Below the pieces are notes generated by a model, which saw only the letters and a program-made list of their open reading frames with translations, was not told the origin of the DNA and made no database searches. Below, in pieces: positions 54,016 through 62,867 of a stretch of DNA of 64,000 nucleotides (its first letter is position 1; the number at the start of each line of letters is the position of its first letter). The DNA comes from Alicyclobacillus tolerans (lineage in GTDB: Bacteria; Bacillota; Bacilli; Alicyclobacillales; Alicyclobacillaceae): positions 1-64,000 of the forward strand of contig NZ_JXBW01000004.1 of the NCBI RefSeq assembly GCF_001447355.1, given 5' to 3'. Both the position numbers and the translations under genes were made by a program.

Positions 54016-54731
54016 CACCAGCCCTGCAGCACAAACCCACCTTTGCAGTGGAATGCCGCCAGGTCAGCAAACGGTACGGACAGTCACAAGCCCTGCACAA
54101 CCTCTCGCTATCCCTGCCACAAGGGTGTTCCATCGGGATTCTTGGGCCCAACGGTTCCGGTAAATCGACGTTGTTTCGCCTGCTGATGGGCCTCACCCAA
54201 CCAGATAGTGGACACCTCGCGGTCCTGGGAAGAAAGCCGAGTTGGCAAACAAACCGCGACATCGCGTACCTGCCGGATCGCGCTCGCTGGTACGGCGGAG
54301 ATACGGTTCGCGATGCATTTCGCTATGCTGAGCGGCTGCTACCGGGTTTTTCCCGGGACGTCGCACGCGATCTCGCTGATATCATGGAAATTCCTCTGGA
54401 TATGAAGGTCGCTGGTATGTCGCGCGGGCAAGAGGCGCGCCTCATGATCATGGTCTGCGTTGCCCGCGATGTACCACTCATCATTCTCGACGAGCCATTT
54501 TCCGGCATTGACCTGCTGTCGCGCGAGCGGATTATCGATTGTCTGATTCATCACATGAGCCGGCGCGAGGTGACCATGCTCGTCAGTACACACGAGTTGC
54601 ATGAGGCTGAACCGTTGTTTGATCACGCCGTGTTTTTAAATCGAGGTGAACTGCTTCTAAGTGGCGATGCGGACGAGTTGCGGGCGCAGCACGGGTCGCT
54701 GGAGAGGATGTTGCGCTCTTTGTACACGTAA
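54012..54731 (+). CDS. ABC transporter ATP-binding protein
   Basis: The 239-residue ATPase has Walker A GILGPNGSGKSTLFRLLMGL, signature MSRGQEARLMIMVCVA and Walker B PLIILDEPFSGIDLL, with the H-loop in LVSTHELHEAE. The signature is SRGQ rather than SGGQ. It is a YtrB/YhcG-like exporter ATPase. Its TTG start overlaps the regulator stop codon. It would pair with the permease encoded 60 bases downstream; the exported substrate is unknown. Confidence 0.92.
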   Translation: MTPALQHKPTFAVECRQVSKRYGQSQALHNLSLSLPQGCSIGILGPNGSGKSTLFRLLMGLTQPDSGHLAVLGRKPSWQTNRDIAYLPDRARWYGGDTVRDAFRYAERLLPGFSRDVARDLADIMEIPLDMKVAGMSRGQEARLMIMVCVARDVPLIILDEPFSGIDLLSRERIIDCLIHHMSRREVTMLVSTHELHEAEPLFDHAVFLNRGELLLSGDADELRAQHGSLERMLRSLYT

Positions 54732-54790
54732 CGCCCTTCGTTTGCCGTTACACAATCACTACGATTGCGCATTTCATAGGGGGAATTGCG

Positions 54791-55558
54791 TTGTCATCCG
54801 GAACAGGTTTTGCTTTACTTGTCGCTCGCGACATGCGCCGCTTTACCAACGCTGGCAAACCAGGCCGTCGGTGGCGAATGGGATACGGAGTTGCGGGCCT
54901 TTTGGCATTGATAGTTCTGGCAACCTACGAGAGTACACAACACACCATTACATTATCCACTATCGGCCCCGTATGGGCCATCTCGTATTACATTCCGGTC
55001 ATTTCGTTTGGCTTTGCCATGTCACTTGTGCTGAACGAGTGGCGTCAAAACACGGTCGGTTGGTGGCTGACCTTGCCACTTCCCAGAATCCAACTAACCC
55101 TGGCCAAATGCTTGGCTGCAGTCGGGAAGGCCGCCCGTGTCAGTTTGTGGACGTTTATAGCAGTTACCATTCTCGGTTTTTATACCAGTTTCCTAAGCAC
55201 ACACAGTCTCGATTGGGCGAGTGCACTTTCATTTCTGGTAGCCGGCTTCAGATGGACCCTGTTTCTACTTTGTCTCTGTCCACTCACATCGTCATTGGGG
55301 ATCATGTTCGGCACCATCCGGCAATCCCGCTGGCGCCCCGCGTTGCCCGTCGCCTGGATAGCCTGGGGGATGGGTTGGGTGGTTTGGAGCAGCCATCACC
55401 CACATTGGCATATGGGGAGGCTCATCGGCCTTAGGCATGGCTCCATGACGGCCGAGGAGATGGTACATCTGGTTATCGACTTGGTTGCGAGTTGGATTCT
55501 GGCCGCCTTGCTCACCTGGATTGCCGCTTATCTTTTGGAGCGTCAAACGGACCTTTGA
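54791..55558 (+). CDS. ABC transporter permease-like membrane protein
   Basis: The 255-residue protein has about six hydrophobic segments, including YGVAGLLALIVLATY, WAISYYIPVISFGFAMSLVL and ILAALLTWIAAYLL. I do not find a named family signature, but its position after the GntR regulator and ABC ATPase makes it the transporter's membrane part. A TTG start follows GGGGG by seven bases. Substrate unknown. Confidence 0.8.
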   Translation: MSSGTGFALLVARDMRRFTNAGKPGRRWRMGYGVAGLLALIVLATYESTQHTITLSTIGPVWAISYYIPVISFGFAMSLVLNEWRQNTVGWWLTLPLPRIQLTLAKCLAAVGKAARVSLWTFIAVTILGFYTSFLSTHSLDWASALSFLVAGFRWTLFLLCLCPLTSSLGIMFGTIRQSRWRPALPVAWIAWGMGWVVWSSHHPHWHMGRLIGLRHGSMTAEEMVHLVIDLVASWILAALLTWIAAYLLERQTDL

Positions 55559-55569
55559 TATCTACGACA

Positions 55570-55595
55570 AAGCCGCCCCGTGGCCGAGGCGGCTT
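55570..55595. terminator. Hairpin between convergent genes, weak terminator candidate
   Basis: AAGCCGCC and GGCGGCTT flank a short loop between the permease gene (plus) and the YjcZ-like gene (minus). Neither tail is T-rich, so only the location argues for termination. Confidence 0.4.
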
Positions 55596-55634
55596 CGACT
55601 TGCCCCTTTCCGGACTTCGCTTTATTGAACTGAC

Positions 55635-55754
55635 TCAGACGACAGGTGTTGTCGTGCAGGTCGTCGTATATGCAGGGACAAGCAAGAAGAACAGGACGAA
55701 GATGATCAGAAACACCACTGCCCAACGCGTGTACCCACCAAATACGCCGTACAT
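55635..55754 (-). CDS. YjcZ-family small hydrophobic sporulation protein
   Basis: This 39-residue protein is too short for routine gene calls. The minus strand has AGGAGGGA before ATG 55754 and encodes MYGVFGGYTRWAVVFLIIFV, then a Leu/Phe run and a PAYTTTCTTTPVV tail. The Gly/Tyr-rich start and single hydrophobic helix match the YjcZ/YczF type of very small proteins found widely in spore formers. Function is unknown. It lies between the ABC permease and the thioredoxin-like gene. Confidence 0.72.
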   Translation of the reverse strand: MYGVFGGYTRWAVVFLIIFVLFFLLVPAYTTTCTTTPVV

Positions 55755-55878
55755 ATGTGCTCCCTCCTGAAACTTGTTTGTGCACTGCGGCACACTGCCA
55801 TACAATGCTGAAAGGAGGCATCATCGTGCGGGCAAATGTCTAGATGGACAGCCGTCAGCCGCTGGAGGAGGATCCACC

Positions 55879-56208
55879 GTGTTCACACAACTCATCTCTC
55901 TCGATGACACACAGTTGTCTCAGCTTCCTCCACAGAGTCTCGTGTTTCTACACACACCTCTGTGCGGCACCTGCAAAGTCGCGCGGCGCATGCTTGAAGT
56001 GGTCGCCGCCCTGCAAAGCGACATCCCCATCTTTGAAGTCGACGCCAACTTCGTCCCCGAAACGCTACAAGCCTGGCAGATCGCAAGCGTTCCCGCCCTT
56101 GTCTATTTGAGCCAGGGAAAAGTGGCGAGCGTCCAATACGCGTTCTCCGGCGTAGCCGAATTGGCAGAGCGGATTGCGCACTTTCTCGGCAGCGATACAC
56201 GCCCCTAG
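55879..56208 (+). CDS. Thioredoxin-like protein
   Basis: The 109-residue product is a thioredoxin fold with the redox motif CGTC (PLCGTCKVARRMLEVV), then IFEVDANFVPETLQAW and the cis-proline IASVPALVYLSQG. It has no signal peptide, so it is cytosolic. GTG 55879 lies seven bases after GGAGG; the earlier start at 55774 is not supported. A general thiol-disulphide role is likely; its partner is unknown. Confidence 0.88.
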   Translation: MFTQLISLDDTQLSQLPPQSLVFLHTPLCGTCKVARRMLEVVAALQSDIPIFEVDANFVPETLQAWQIASVPALVYLSQGKVASVQYAFSGVAELAERIAHFLGSDTRP

Positions 56209-56234
56209 GCCGATGCCATGGCCTCCCCGACGGC

Positions 56235-57611
56235 TTACGACAGCGGAATCTCCGGCATGGCTGCCACCATCTCGTGCCAAGTCAGGTACTTGCGTTCGAT
56301 GTCCTCTTCCATCAATTGACTCCCTCGTTGCACCTCGATGAACTGCATGCCCGAACGCGTCCGGATCGCGTGCCACGTGCCCTGATCGACGCGAACGACA
56401 TCCCCCGCCCGAACCCGGTGCCAGCGCCCATCGAGAATGACCTCGCCTTCGCCTTGAATCACGGTCCAAATCTCTTCGCGCAAGGCGTGGCGGTGATAAC
56501 TCAGATTGCGACCCGGGTGAAGATCGATACACTTGGTCAGGACTTCCGTATCGTCAACCAGCTTTTGATAGTCGATCACGCGGTAAGTCCCCCACAACCG
56601 TTCCTCAAACATCGGCCGATTCTGAATCGGCCCCACGACCTCTTTAAGCGACGCGGACATCTGCTTGTCCGCCGCGAGTATCCCGTCGGGTGTCGCGACG
56701 ACCATCATGTTGCGCAAACCGAGCGCAACCACCGGAATACCGAGTTCATTGACCACGTGCGTTCCTTCACATTGGGATAAAATAGCCTGACCGACACCCT
56801 CACTTTCCATTTGTTCTGAAAGCGATGACCACGTGCCGAGATCGGACCACATACCGCGGTAAGGATGGACGACAATCGACTGCAACTGCTCGACGACTTC
56901 GTAATCAAAACTGCGTTTCGGAAAGGCATGGAAATCCTCGCAGGCATGCTCATAGGTGGTGGGCAGGCCACGCGCTTTTAGCAGTGCAAGAAGCGTTTGC
57001 GGCAAAAAGCAGAAGACGCCACAGTTCCAAAGGGCACCCTCCTGAATCAATCGCTGCGCAGCCTCAAGCGCCGGTTTTTCGACGAAACGGCGCACTTGCA
57101 AGAGACCATCAACACCCGTTGCCAAAGGCACAATATAGCCAAACTTGCTCGTGGGCTCCGTCGGCTCTACGCCCATCAAAGCCATGTCTGCACCGCTGTC
57201 CTTGAGTATCGTGCCAAGGCGCTGAATCTCCTGAAAGTAGTGGTCATCGACGAAGTGATCAACCGGGCATACGGCGACCGGCTCGTCCGGTGCCATACCG
57301 CAACGGTCGACAAGGTAGAGGATGGACAGTGAGATCGCCGCAAACGTATCTCTGCGCTCCGGCTCCTCGATCACGCCAATCTCCCCAATTTGTGCATGAA
57401 TGATTTCCGTCTGCGCTTTTGACGCGCATACATACACCTGATTGGGAGCGAGTCCACAGTCGCCAATCTGTCGCCAAACTCGCTGCAACATCGACTCGAG
57501 ATCAGCTCCAGTTGGCGACGGTAAAACGCGCAGAAATTGCTTTGAGCGGACGTCGTTGGACATCGGCCACAACCGCTTACCTGACCCCCCGCTCAACATT
57601 ACCAGTCTCAT
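56235..57611 (-). CDS. Mannose-1-phosphate guanylyltransferase (with cupin/isomerase domain)
   Basis: The 458-residue protein combines a nucleotidyltransferase domain (RLVMLSGGSGKRLWPMSND, CPVDHFVDDHYF, VRRFVEKP) with a C-terminal cupin (LHPGRNLSYHRHALREEIW, VRVDQGTWHAIRTRSG). This is the ManC/type II phosphomannose isomerase layout, forming GDP-mannose from mannose-1-phosphate. GGGAG before ATG 57611 sets the start; the frame to 57716 is rejected. No other sugar-nucleotide genes are nearby, so its polymer is unknown. Confidence 0.9.
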   Translation of the reverse strand: MRLVMLSGGSGKRLWPMSNDVRSKQFLRVLPSPTGADLESMLQRVWRQIGDCGLAPNQVYVCASKAQTEIIHAQIGEIGVIEEPERRDTFAAISLSILYLVDRCGMAPDEPVAVCPVDHFVDDHYFQEIQRLGTILKDSGADMALMGVEPTEPTSKFGYIVPLATGVDGLLQVRRFVEKPALEAAQRLIQEGALWNCGVFCFLPQTLLALLKARGLPTTYEHACEDFHAFPKRSFDYEVVEQLQSIVVHPYRGMWSDLGTWSSLSEQMESEGVGQAILSQCEGTHVVNELGIPVVALGLRNMMVVATPDGILAADKQMSASLKEVVGPIQNRPMFEERLWGTYRVIDYQKLVDDTEVLTKCIDLHPGRNLSYHRHALREEIWTVIQGEGEVILDGRWHRVRAGDVVRVDQGTWHAIRTRSGMQFIEVQRGSQLMEEDIERKYLTWHEMVAAMPEIPLS

Positions 57612-57745
57612 CGTCAACACTCTCCCACCGAAGTCTGAACGCACATCGCCCGGCCGCGAGATACTCGCACAGCCGGGCGCTGTCCACAAAGTTCCCATGA
57701 TGAATATAAAAGACATCGATTTGTACGTCCATCCCCTCGCCTGGT

Positions 57746-59473
57746 TTACTTGGCCATGTTGGTCTGTCCAGACGGCGGCGTCTCGAGATGAACAACGTGC
57801 TTGCCGCGCGCCGCTGATGCGATGGCACCAATCACCATGAGAGCTGCCGAAATGTAAAACGCCATGGCCAACCCGGTGTGAAACGGATCGGAAATCAGAC
57901 TCGGAAAGAACTGTTTGCCGGTGAGCAAGACGGCTTGGCTGTGCGGCAGCGCGTGCAAGATGTTTAGGCCGGAAGGACCAAGCAAGGTCTGCAGTGGATT
58001 ATAGCCGAGCAACGCGGCAAACAAGGACGATGTCGGCGGCAAACTGGCAACCGCATCGGCTGCGTGCATCGGCACGTCGTGCGCCGAGAGGCCTGAGGCG
58101 AGCGCCGATGGCAACTGCGAAGACAAGGCTGCAATGACGATGGAGAAAAAGATGCACATGCTCATCATCTGCCCTGCGTTCATAAAGGTGGATCGCATAC
58201 CCGACGCCGCACCGCGATAACGAGTTGGGACGGAACTCATGATGGCCGCGCTATTGGGCGACGAAAACAAGCCCATGCCGACGCCGACAATGAAAATGTA
58301 TGTCCAGAATAGCCAATGGTTGAAGTTGACGGGTAAGGTAGCCAGCAAAACGAAGCCAATCGCGCTGACGATAAGTCCACCCGTCGCAAAAGCCTTGGCG
58401 CCAAATCGATCGGAAAGATAACCGCTGATGGGTCCGGCTGCAAGAAAGCCGACGATTTGCGGCAGTGTGTAGAGGCCTGCGATAAGCGGTGTATTCTCGT
58501 ACGATACGCCATGTAACGGCAGAAAGATGCCCTGAAGCCAAATGATCAGCATAAAGCTGAGCCCACCGCGCGCCAAAGCTCCCGCAAACAACGCGATATT
58601 GCCAAATGTAAATGCCCGGATGCGGAACAGGCCGAGGTGAAACAACGGTTGTTTGACGCGTTGCTCGACGACAGCAAAGACAATCAGCATGGCGAGACCG
58701 ACGGCCAAGCAGGCAAGGACAAAAGGCGAGCGCCAGCCCATCGCATGACCACCGTAGGGCATGATGCCGTATGTGAGCCCAAGCATGATGCCAAGGACGC
58801 CAAGCGCAAGGGTCAAGTTCCCTGTCACGTCCAAATGTTCACCCCGTTGTGGCGGCGTGACTTCACGCAACGCGACATAAGCCCAGATGGTTCCTGCGAT
58901 ACCGATGGGGACGTTGACCACAAACACGTATCGCCAGTTACCTGTCGACGCCAAAAATCCACCGACGACCAGCCCTACGACACTGCCGGCCACCGATGCA
59001 ATCTGGTTGAGTCCAAGTGCCAGGCCCCGCTGATTGGCTGGAAACGCATCCGTCAAAATCGCGGCGCTGTTCGAGAACAAAAACGCCCCGCCAATACCTT
59101 GAATGACGCGGAATATAATCAGCTCGATCTCCCCGGCCATGCCCTTACTCCACGTGAGAGCACAGAGTATGGAGCCGATGGTGAAAACCAAGAAGCCCAG
59201 GTTATACAACCGAACGCGGCCAAACATATCCGACAATCGGCCGAACGTCACGAGGAGCACCGTGGTCGCAACATTAAACCCAAGCAATACCCACAAAAGC
59301 AGCCCCGTTTGCCCACCTTGCAGTGGATTGACCGAAAGGCCGGAGAAGATGACCGGCAAGGCGATGATTAAAATCGTCCCGTTAATCGAAGCCATCAGGA
59401 CGCCGAGCGTCGTATTCGAAAGCGCAATCCACTTGTACACATCGCGCGATCGCGCTGCATCTACTTGTTGCAA
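57746..59473 (-). CDS. DHA2-family drug exporter, MerR-linked
   Basis: The 575-residue protein has about 14 membrane helices, with motif A GRLSDMFGRVRLYNLG and motif C region FRVIQGIGGAFLFSNSAAIL, and GLALGLNQIASVAGSVVGLV typical of DHA2 antiporters. TTG start 59473 follows GGGAGG by nine bases. The C-terminal part has a larger extracytoplasmic segment than usual between helices 13 and 14. It lies 18 bases after a MerR regulator, so it is probably induced by the compound it exports. Confidence 0.92.
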   Translation of the reverse strand: MQQVDAARSRDVYKWIALSNTTLGVLMASINGTILIIALPVIFSGLSVNPLQGGQTGLLLWVLLGFNVATTVLLVTFGRLSDMFGRVRLYNLGFLVFTIGSILCALTWSKGMAGEIELIIFRVIQGIGGAFLFSNSAAILTDAFPANQRGLALGLNQIASVAGSVVGLVVGGFLASTGNWRYVFVVNVPIGIAGTIWAYVALREVTPPQRGEHLDVTGNLTLALGVLGIMLGLTYGIMPYGGHAMGWRSPFVLACLAVGLAMLIVFAVVEQRVKQPLFHLGLFRIRAFTFGNIALFAGALARGGLSFMLIIWLQGIFLPLHGVSYENTPLIAGLYTLPQIVGFLAAGPISGYLSDRFGAKAFATGGLIVSAIGFVLLATLPVNFNHWLFWTYIFIVGVGMGLFSSPNSAAIMSSVPTRYRGAASGMRSTFMNAGQMMSMCIFFSIVIAALSSQLPSALASGLSAHDVPMHAADAVASLPPTSSLFAALLGYNPLQTLLGPSGLNILHALPHSQAVLLTGKQFFPSLISDPFHTGLAMAFYISAALMVIGAIASAARGKHVVHLETPPSGQTNMAK

Positions 59474-59491
59474 TGTAACATTCCTCCCGCA

Positions 59492-59938
59492 TCATTCACC
59501 CTCGTCGACCTCTTTGCGATGTTTCGCGAGTTTCTCTTCAATCCTTGCCAAACGTTCGCGGTAGCGCTGCCGCATGGCCTCGAGCCGCTCAACCTTTTCG
59601 TCGATATGGGCAACGACAGTCTCTAAAAGTTGAATTGAATGTTCCAAGATATCCATGCGGACTTCCGGCTCCACACCAGCCTCCAGTTGTGCACGATAGC
59701 CTTGAAGCACATCCTCGACGTCCATCACCTGGCGGATTTCTTGCAAGGTGTAGCCAAGCACGTCGCGCAAGCGCAAGATTTGTTCCAACCGAGCAATGGT
59801 CGCCTCGTCATACATGCGATGGCCCCCTGGTGTGCGCTGCACAGGCGGAATAAGCCCCACTTCCTCGTAGTAGTGCAGCGTTCGAGTTGTGATGCCCAGC
59901 CGCCCGGCAACTGCCTCCACCGACCACGCCTTACCCAT
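59492..59938 (-). CDS. MerR-family transcriptional regulator
   Basis: The 148-residue regulator has the N-terminal winged helix SVEAVAGRLGITTRTLHYYE and the MerR signature VGLIPPVQRTPGGHRMYD, then a coiled-coil region (IDEKVERLEAMRQRYRERLA). It lacks the metal-binding cysteines of MerR/ZntR and so is an organic-ligand type. Start ATG 59938 is six bases after AAAGGGGG; the frame to 60031 is rejected. It controls the adjoining DHA2 exporter by position. Confidence 0.9.
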   Translation of the reverse strand: MGKAWSVEAVAGRLGITTRTLHYYEEVGLIPPVQRTPGGHRMYDEATIARLEQILRLRDVLGYTLQEIRQVMDVEDVLQGYRAQLEAGVEPEVRMDILEHSIQLLETVVAHIDEKVERLEAMRQRYRERLARIEEKLAKHRKEVDEGE

Positions 59939-60023
59939 TGCCATCCCCCTTTCCGAACACGCATTCACCCGATCCATGTTATACCTGTGAAAACCAAACG
60001 TCAACGTAAGGGTTTGTTTTAGC

Positions 60024-60056
60024 GAAAACAAAAGGCGGGAGCCTATGCCCCGCCTT
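60024..60056 (-). terminator. Intrinsic terminator after the penicillin-binding protein gene
   Basis: AAGGCGGG and CCCGCCTT arms are followed on the minus strand by TTGTTTT. It lies about 40 bases past the penicillin-binding protein stop codon and ahead of the merR promoter region. Confidence 0.8.
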
Positions 60057-60094
60057 CGTTATCGTGATCGATCTATCCGCGCGATCGCGCTGGA

Positions 60095-62749
60095 TTACGT
60101 GCTATTTCCACTGCCAGCTTCATTTGTCTGTGTGGCCCCGTTTGCCAAGCTCACATGATTCGTCTGCACGGTACCGTTACTCGTATTCGACGCGTAACCT
60201 GTTCCACCAACGACGTTACTCCCCAATGCACCACCAACGCCTTTGCCATGGCCTGGTCCCCCGTTCATCTGACCCGGTGGTGTTGGCGGGGCAGGCGGAG
60301 CAGCCGGTGTGGGCGCCGAAGTGTTGGCCGTGTTATTGGCACCTGGGCCGACCCCAGCTCCGCCGCTGGTGTTGGTTCCGTTGTCCGGTGCAACCGAGTT
60401 GCCTGTCGTATTGTTTACCGTCCCGTTTCCCGTCACTGGACCCGTCGTATTGCCGGGGCCTACGCCATTGGTCTGATTCCCCGGTCCTGCCGACTGGCCC
60501 GCGCCTGTCGAAACGGCGACAGACACCGGTTGCCCGATATCCTGCCCGGACTGTTCGCTCGTCGCTTGCACCGTGTAAACGTACGACTCACCGGGTTGCA
60601 CGGAACTGTCTGTCAGACTCGTGGACGTCGTCTGGCCAACCGGAACCGTCTCGTCGAAGCTACTCGTCGACACGCGCGTGACGACATATGTCACCGGTGA
60701 CGAAAAGCTGCCGGACCAGCTGAGCGAAACCGTATTGTTCGCAGCGTTATACGTCGCGTGCAGACCTGAGATGCTGTTCGTCGGCGTCGAGCTCTTTGTC
60801 GGTGTCGTCGAACCGACGTAATTCACGCCCTCTGCCGTACCCGTGATGTACGGATAAGGCCCTTCCGGGAACTGCTGTGCCTGTTCGTTCTGCAGGGCAA
60901 GCGCAATGATGTCGTGGAAGATCTGAGCCGCATTGGCCGAAGGATCAACTGGTGACATCGTCATGTGGTACTCGTCGTTGGACACGTCGTAACCAATGTG
61001 GATGCTGCCAACCAATGTCGGCGTATACCCATCAAACCAACCGTCGCGAACCCAGTTTGGATGGGATCCGACGAGCCCGCTGTCATACTGCACCGTTCCC
61101 GTCTTACCGGCCACGCCCCAGCCGGGAAGTTTGGCTGACTGACCCGTGCCAAAATCGACGACATCCTGCATCAGACGCGTCATGTCCGCCGCCGTTTGGG
61201 CGCTCATCACCTGGTTTTGCTGCGGCCCTTCGTGATAGATGATGCCTCCCTGCGCGTTGACAATCCGGTTGATCAGATATGGCTTTGAATGAATGCCGTT
61301 GTTATCGAACGCAGTATACGCGCCAGCCATCTCCATCGGTGTGACACCGTTCATAAGACCGCCAATCGCAATGCCAAGATGCTCATAATCCTTGCTCGTC
61401 AGCGGAATGCCATCCGCCTTTGCCATGTTTGCACCGGTGCTGATGCCAATCTGCTGCAAAAGCCAGACCGATGCGACGTTTTGCGACCATTCGAGGCCAT
61501 ATTGCAACGTCACTCGCGTCGGCCCGCCGACCTCCCAGTTTTGTGGCTCATAGCCATCGCCAAAATCCTGCGGTTGGTTATCCAAAATCGATGTGTACGT
61601 CCAGTTCCCCGTCTGCAATGCCGGGGCATAATCCATAATCGGCTTGATGGACGAACCGGGTGAACTCGCCTGGTAGACCCGGTCCAACCCAAGCGGCACA
61701 TACCCTTGTTTGCGCGATCCGGCTGCACCCAAAATGCCGCCCGTCTTCGGATCGACAAACACAGCCGCACCTTCAACGACGGTTCCTGTCGTCGCCCCGG
61801 GGAAGTCTGAATCGTACTTGCCACTCCAGAATACTTCGTTAATCGCGTTTTGTACGGCCGGATCGATCGTCGTGTAAATCTTGAGCCCGCCCTGCATCAC
61901 TTCGCTAGGAGGGATGCCATGGCGATTAAGATAGTCCAACAAGAAATTGGTCAGGAGTGGATCGCTACTCCAGCCATCGCCCGGGAACGAGTGAAACGAC
62001 ACGCCGAGTGGTTGCTTGGCTGCTGCCTGCGCCTGTGCTTCTGAGATGTAGCCGTAATGAACCATGTTCTGCAACACCTGGTTGCGCCGATCGAGAGCAG
62101 CCTTCGGATGTTGCAGCGGATCGTAGGCGCTTGGAGCCTGTGGCAAACCGGCGAGCAGGGCCGCGTCTGCCAACGTCAGCTTGTTAGGCTCCTTTTTTAA
62201 ATCGATGCCAAAGTAGCGTAAAGCCGCTTGTTCAATGCCGACAGTACTTTCGCCCAGCGGAATGCGATTCAAGTACATCGCCAGGATTTCTTGCTTCGTG
62301 AAGTTGCGCTCGATTTGCAAACCGAGCGCAATCTGCTTAAACTTGCGCGAAAACGTCTTTTGATCGGTCAAGTACGTGATTTTCGCCAACTGCTCGGGAA
62401 TCGTACTGGCCCCTTGTGCCAAACTTCCCGACGAGAGATCGACGAACAACGACCGAAAGATGGAGCGAATGTCAATCCCGGAGTTCGTCCAAAACGTGTG
62501 GTCTTCCGTGGCGACAATTGCATCCTGCATATCTTTCGGTATCTGGCTGTACGTCAAATCCGTGTTGGGCGAACCAAGCGACATCAAGCGGCTACCATCC
62601 TCCGCATAAACAATGGAAGGCTGGTGCACTTCCTCGAGAACGCTTGGCTGAAACGGCGTCATCCGCACCGCCAAATAGAAACCAGCGCCTAGCAACACGA
62701 TAATGAGGATGACAGACGCTGTGACAATCGAGATCCATCGACGGACCAA
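60095..62749 (-). CDS. Class A penicillin-binding protein with FN3 and low-complexity tail
   Basis: The 884-residue membrane enzyme makes and cross-links peptidoglycan. One N-terminal helix anchors it. The GT51 glycosyltransferase shows ATEDHTFW with the catalytic Glu (about E82), GASTIPEQLAKI and RKFKQIALGLQIERNF. The transpeptidase has SSIK (catalytic Ser about 366), SQN and GKTGT. After it comes an FN3 domain (LHATYNAANNTVSLSWSG) and a Gly/Asn/Thr/Pro-rich tail of about 160 residues. GASTIPEQ differs from the usual GGSTITQQ. GGAGG eight bases before TTG 62749 gives the start. Confidence 0.94.
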   Translation of the reverse strand: MVRRWISIVTASVILIIVLLGAGFYLAVRMTPFQPSVLEEVHQPSIVYAEDGSRLMSLGSPNTDLTYSQIPKDMQDAIVATEDHTFWTNSGIDIRSIFRSLFVDLSSGSLAQGASTIPEQLAKITYLTDQKTFSRKFKQIALGLQIERNFTKQEILAMYLNRIPLGESTVGIEQAALRYFGIDLKKEPNKLTLADAALLAGLPQAPSAYDPLQHPKAALDRRNQVLQNMVHYGYISEAQAQAAAKQPLGVSFHSFPGDGWSSDPLLTNFLLDYLNRHGIPPSEVMQGGLKIYTTIDPAVQNAINEVFWSGKYDSDFPGATTGTVVEGAAVFVDPKTGGILGAAGSRKQGYVPLGLDRVYQASSPGSSIKPIMDYAPALQTGNWTYTSILDNQPQDFGDGYEPQNWEVGGPTRVTLQYGLEWSQNVASVWLLQQIGISTGANMAKADGIPLTSKDYEHLGIAIGGLMNGVTPMEMAGAYTAFDNNGIHSKPYLINRIVNAQGGIIYHEGPQQNQVMSAQTAADMTRLMQDVVDFGTGQSAKLPGWGVAGKTGTVQYDSGLVGSHPNWVRDGWFDGYTPTLVGSIHIGYDVSNDEYHMTMSPVDPSANAAQIFHDIIALALQNEQAQQFPEGPYPYITGTAEGVNYVGSTTPTKSSTPTNSISGLHATYNAANNTVSLSWSGSFSSPVTYVVTRVSTSSFDETVPVGQTTSTSLTDSSVQPGESYVYTVQATSEQSGQDIGQPVSVAVSTGAGQSAGPGNQTNGVGPGNTTGPVTGNGTVNNTTGNSVAPDNGTNTSGGAGVGPGANNTANTSAPTPAAPPAPPTPPGQMNGGPGHGKGVGGALGSNVVGGTGYASNTSNGTVQTNHVSLANGATQTNEAGSGNST

Positions 62750-62867
62750 CGACGACACCTCCAATGGTTCTGTGTCCAATCTGCGTCCCGACAGCTCTCA
62801 ATCTGTATGCCAAAAGATATCGTTTCTTGCCTATTCCCGAACGTGGGAGCCCGACGAGCGCCCTCGC

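Noticed and set aside
57577-57831. Minus-strand 84-codon frame between the exporter and manC
   Set aside because: It overlaps both neighbours and matches nothing; its only ATG with a purine-rich lead abuts that lead.
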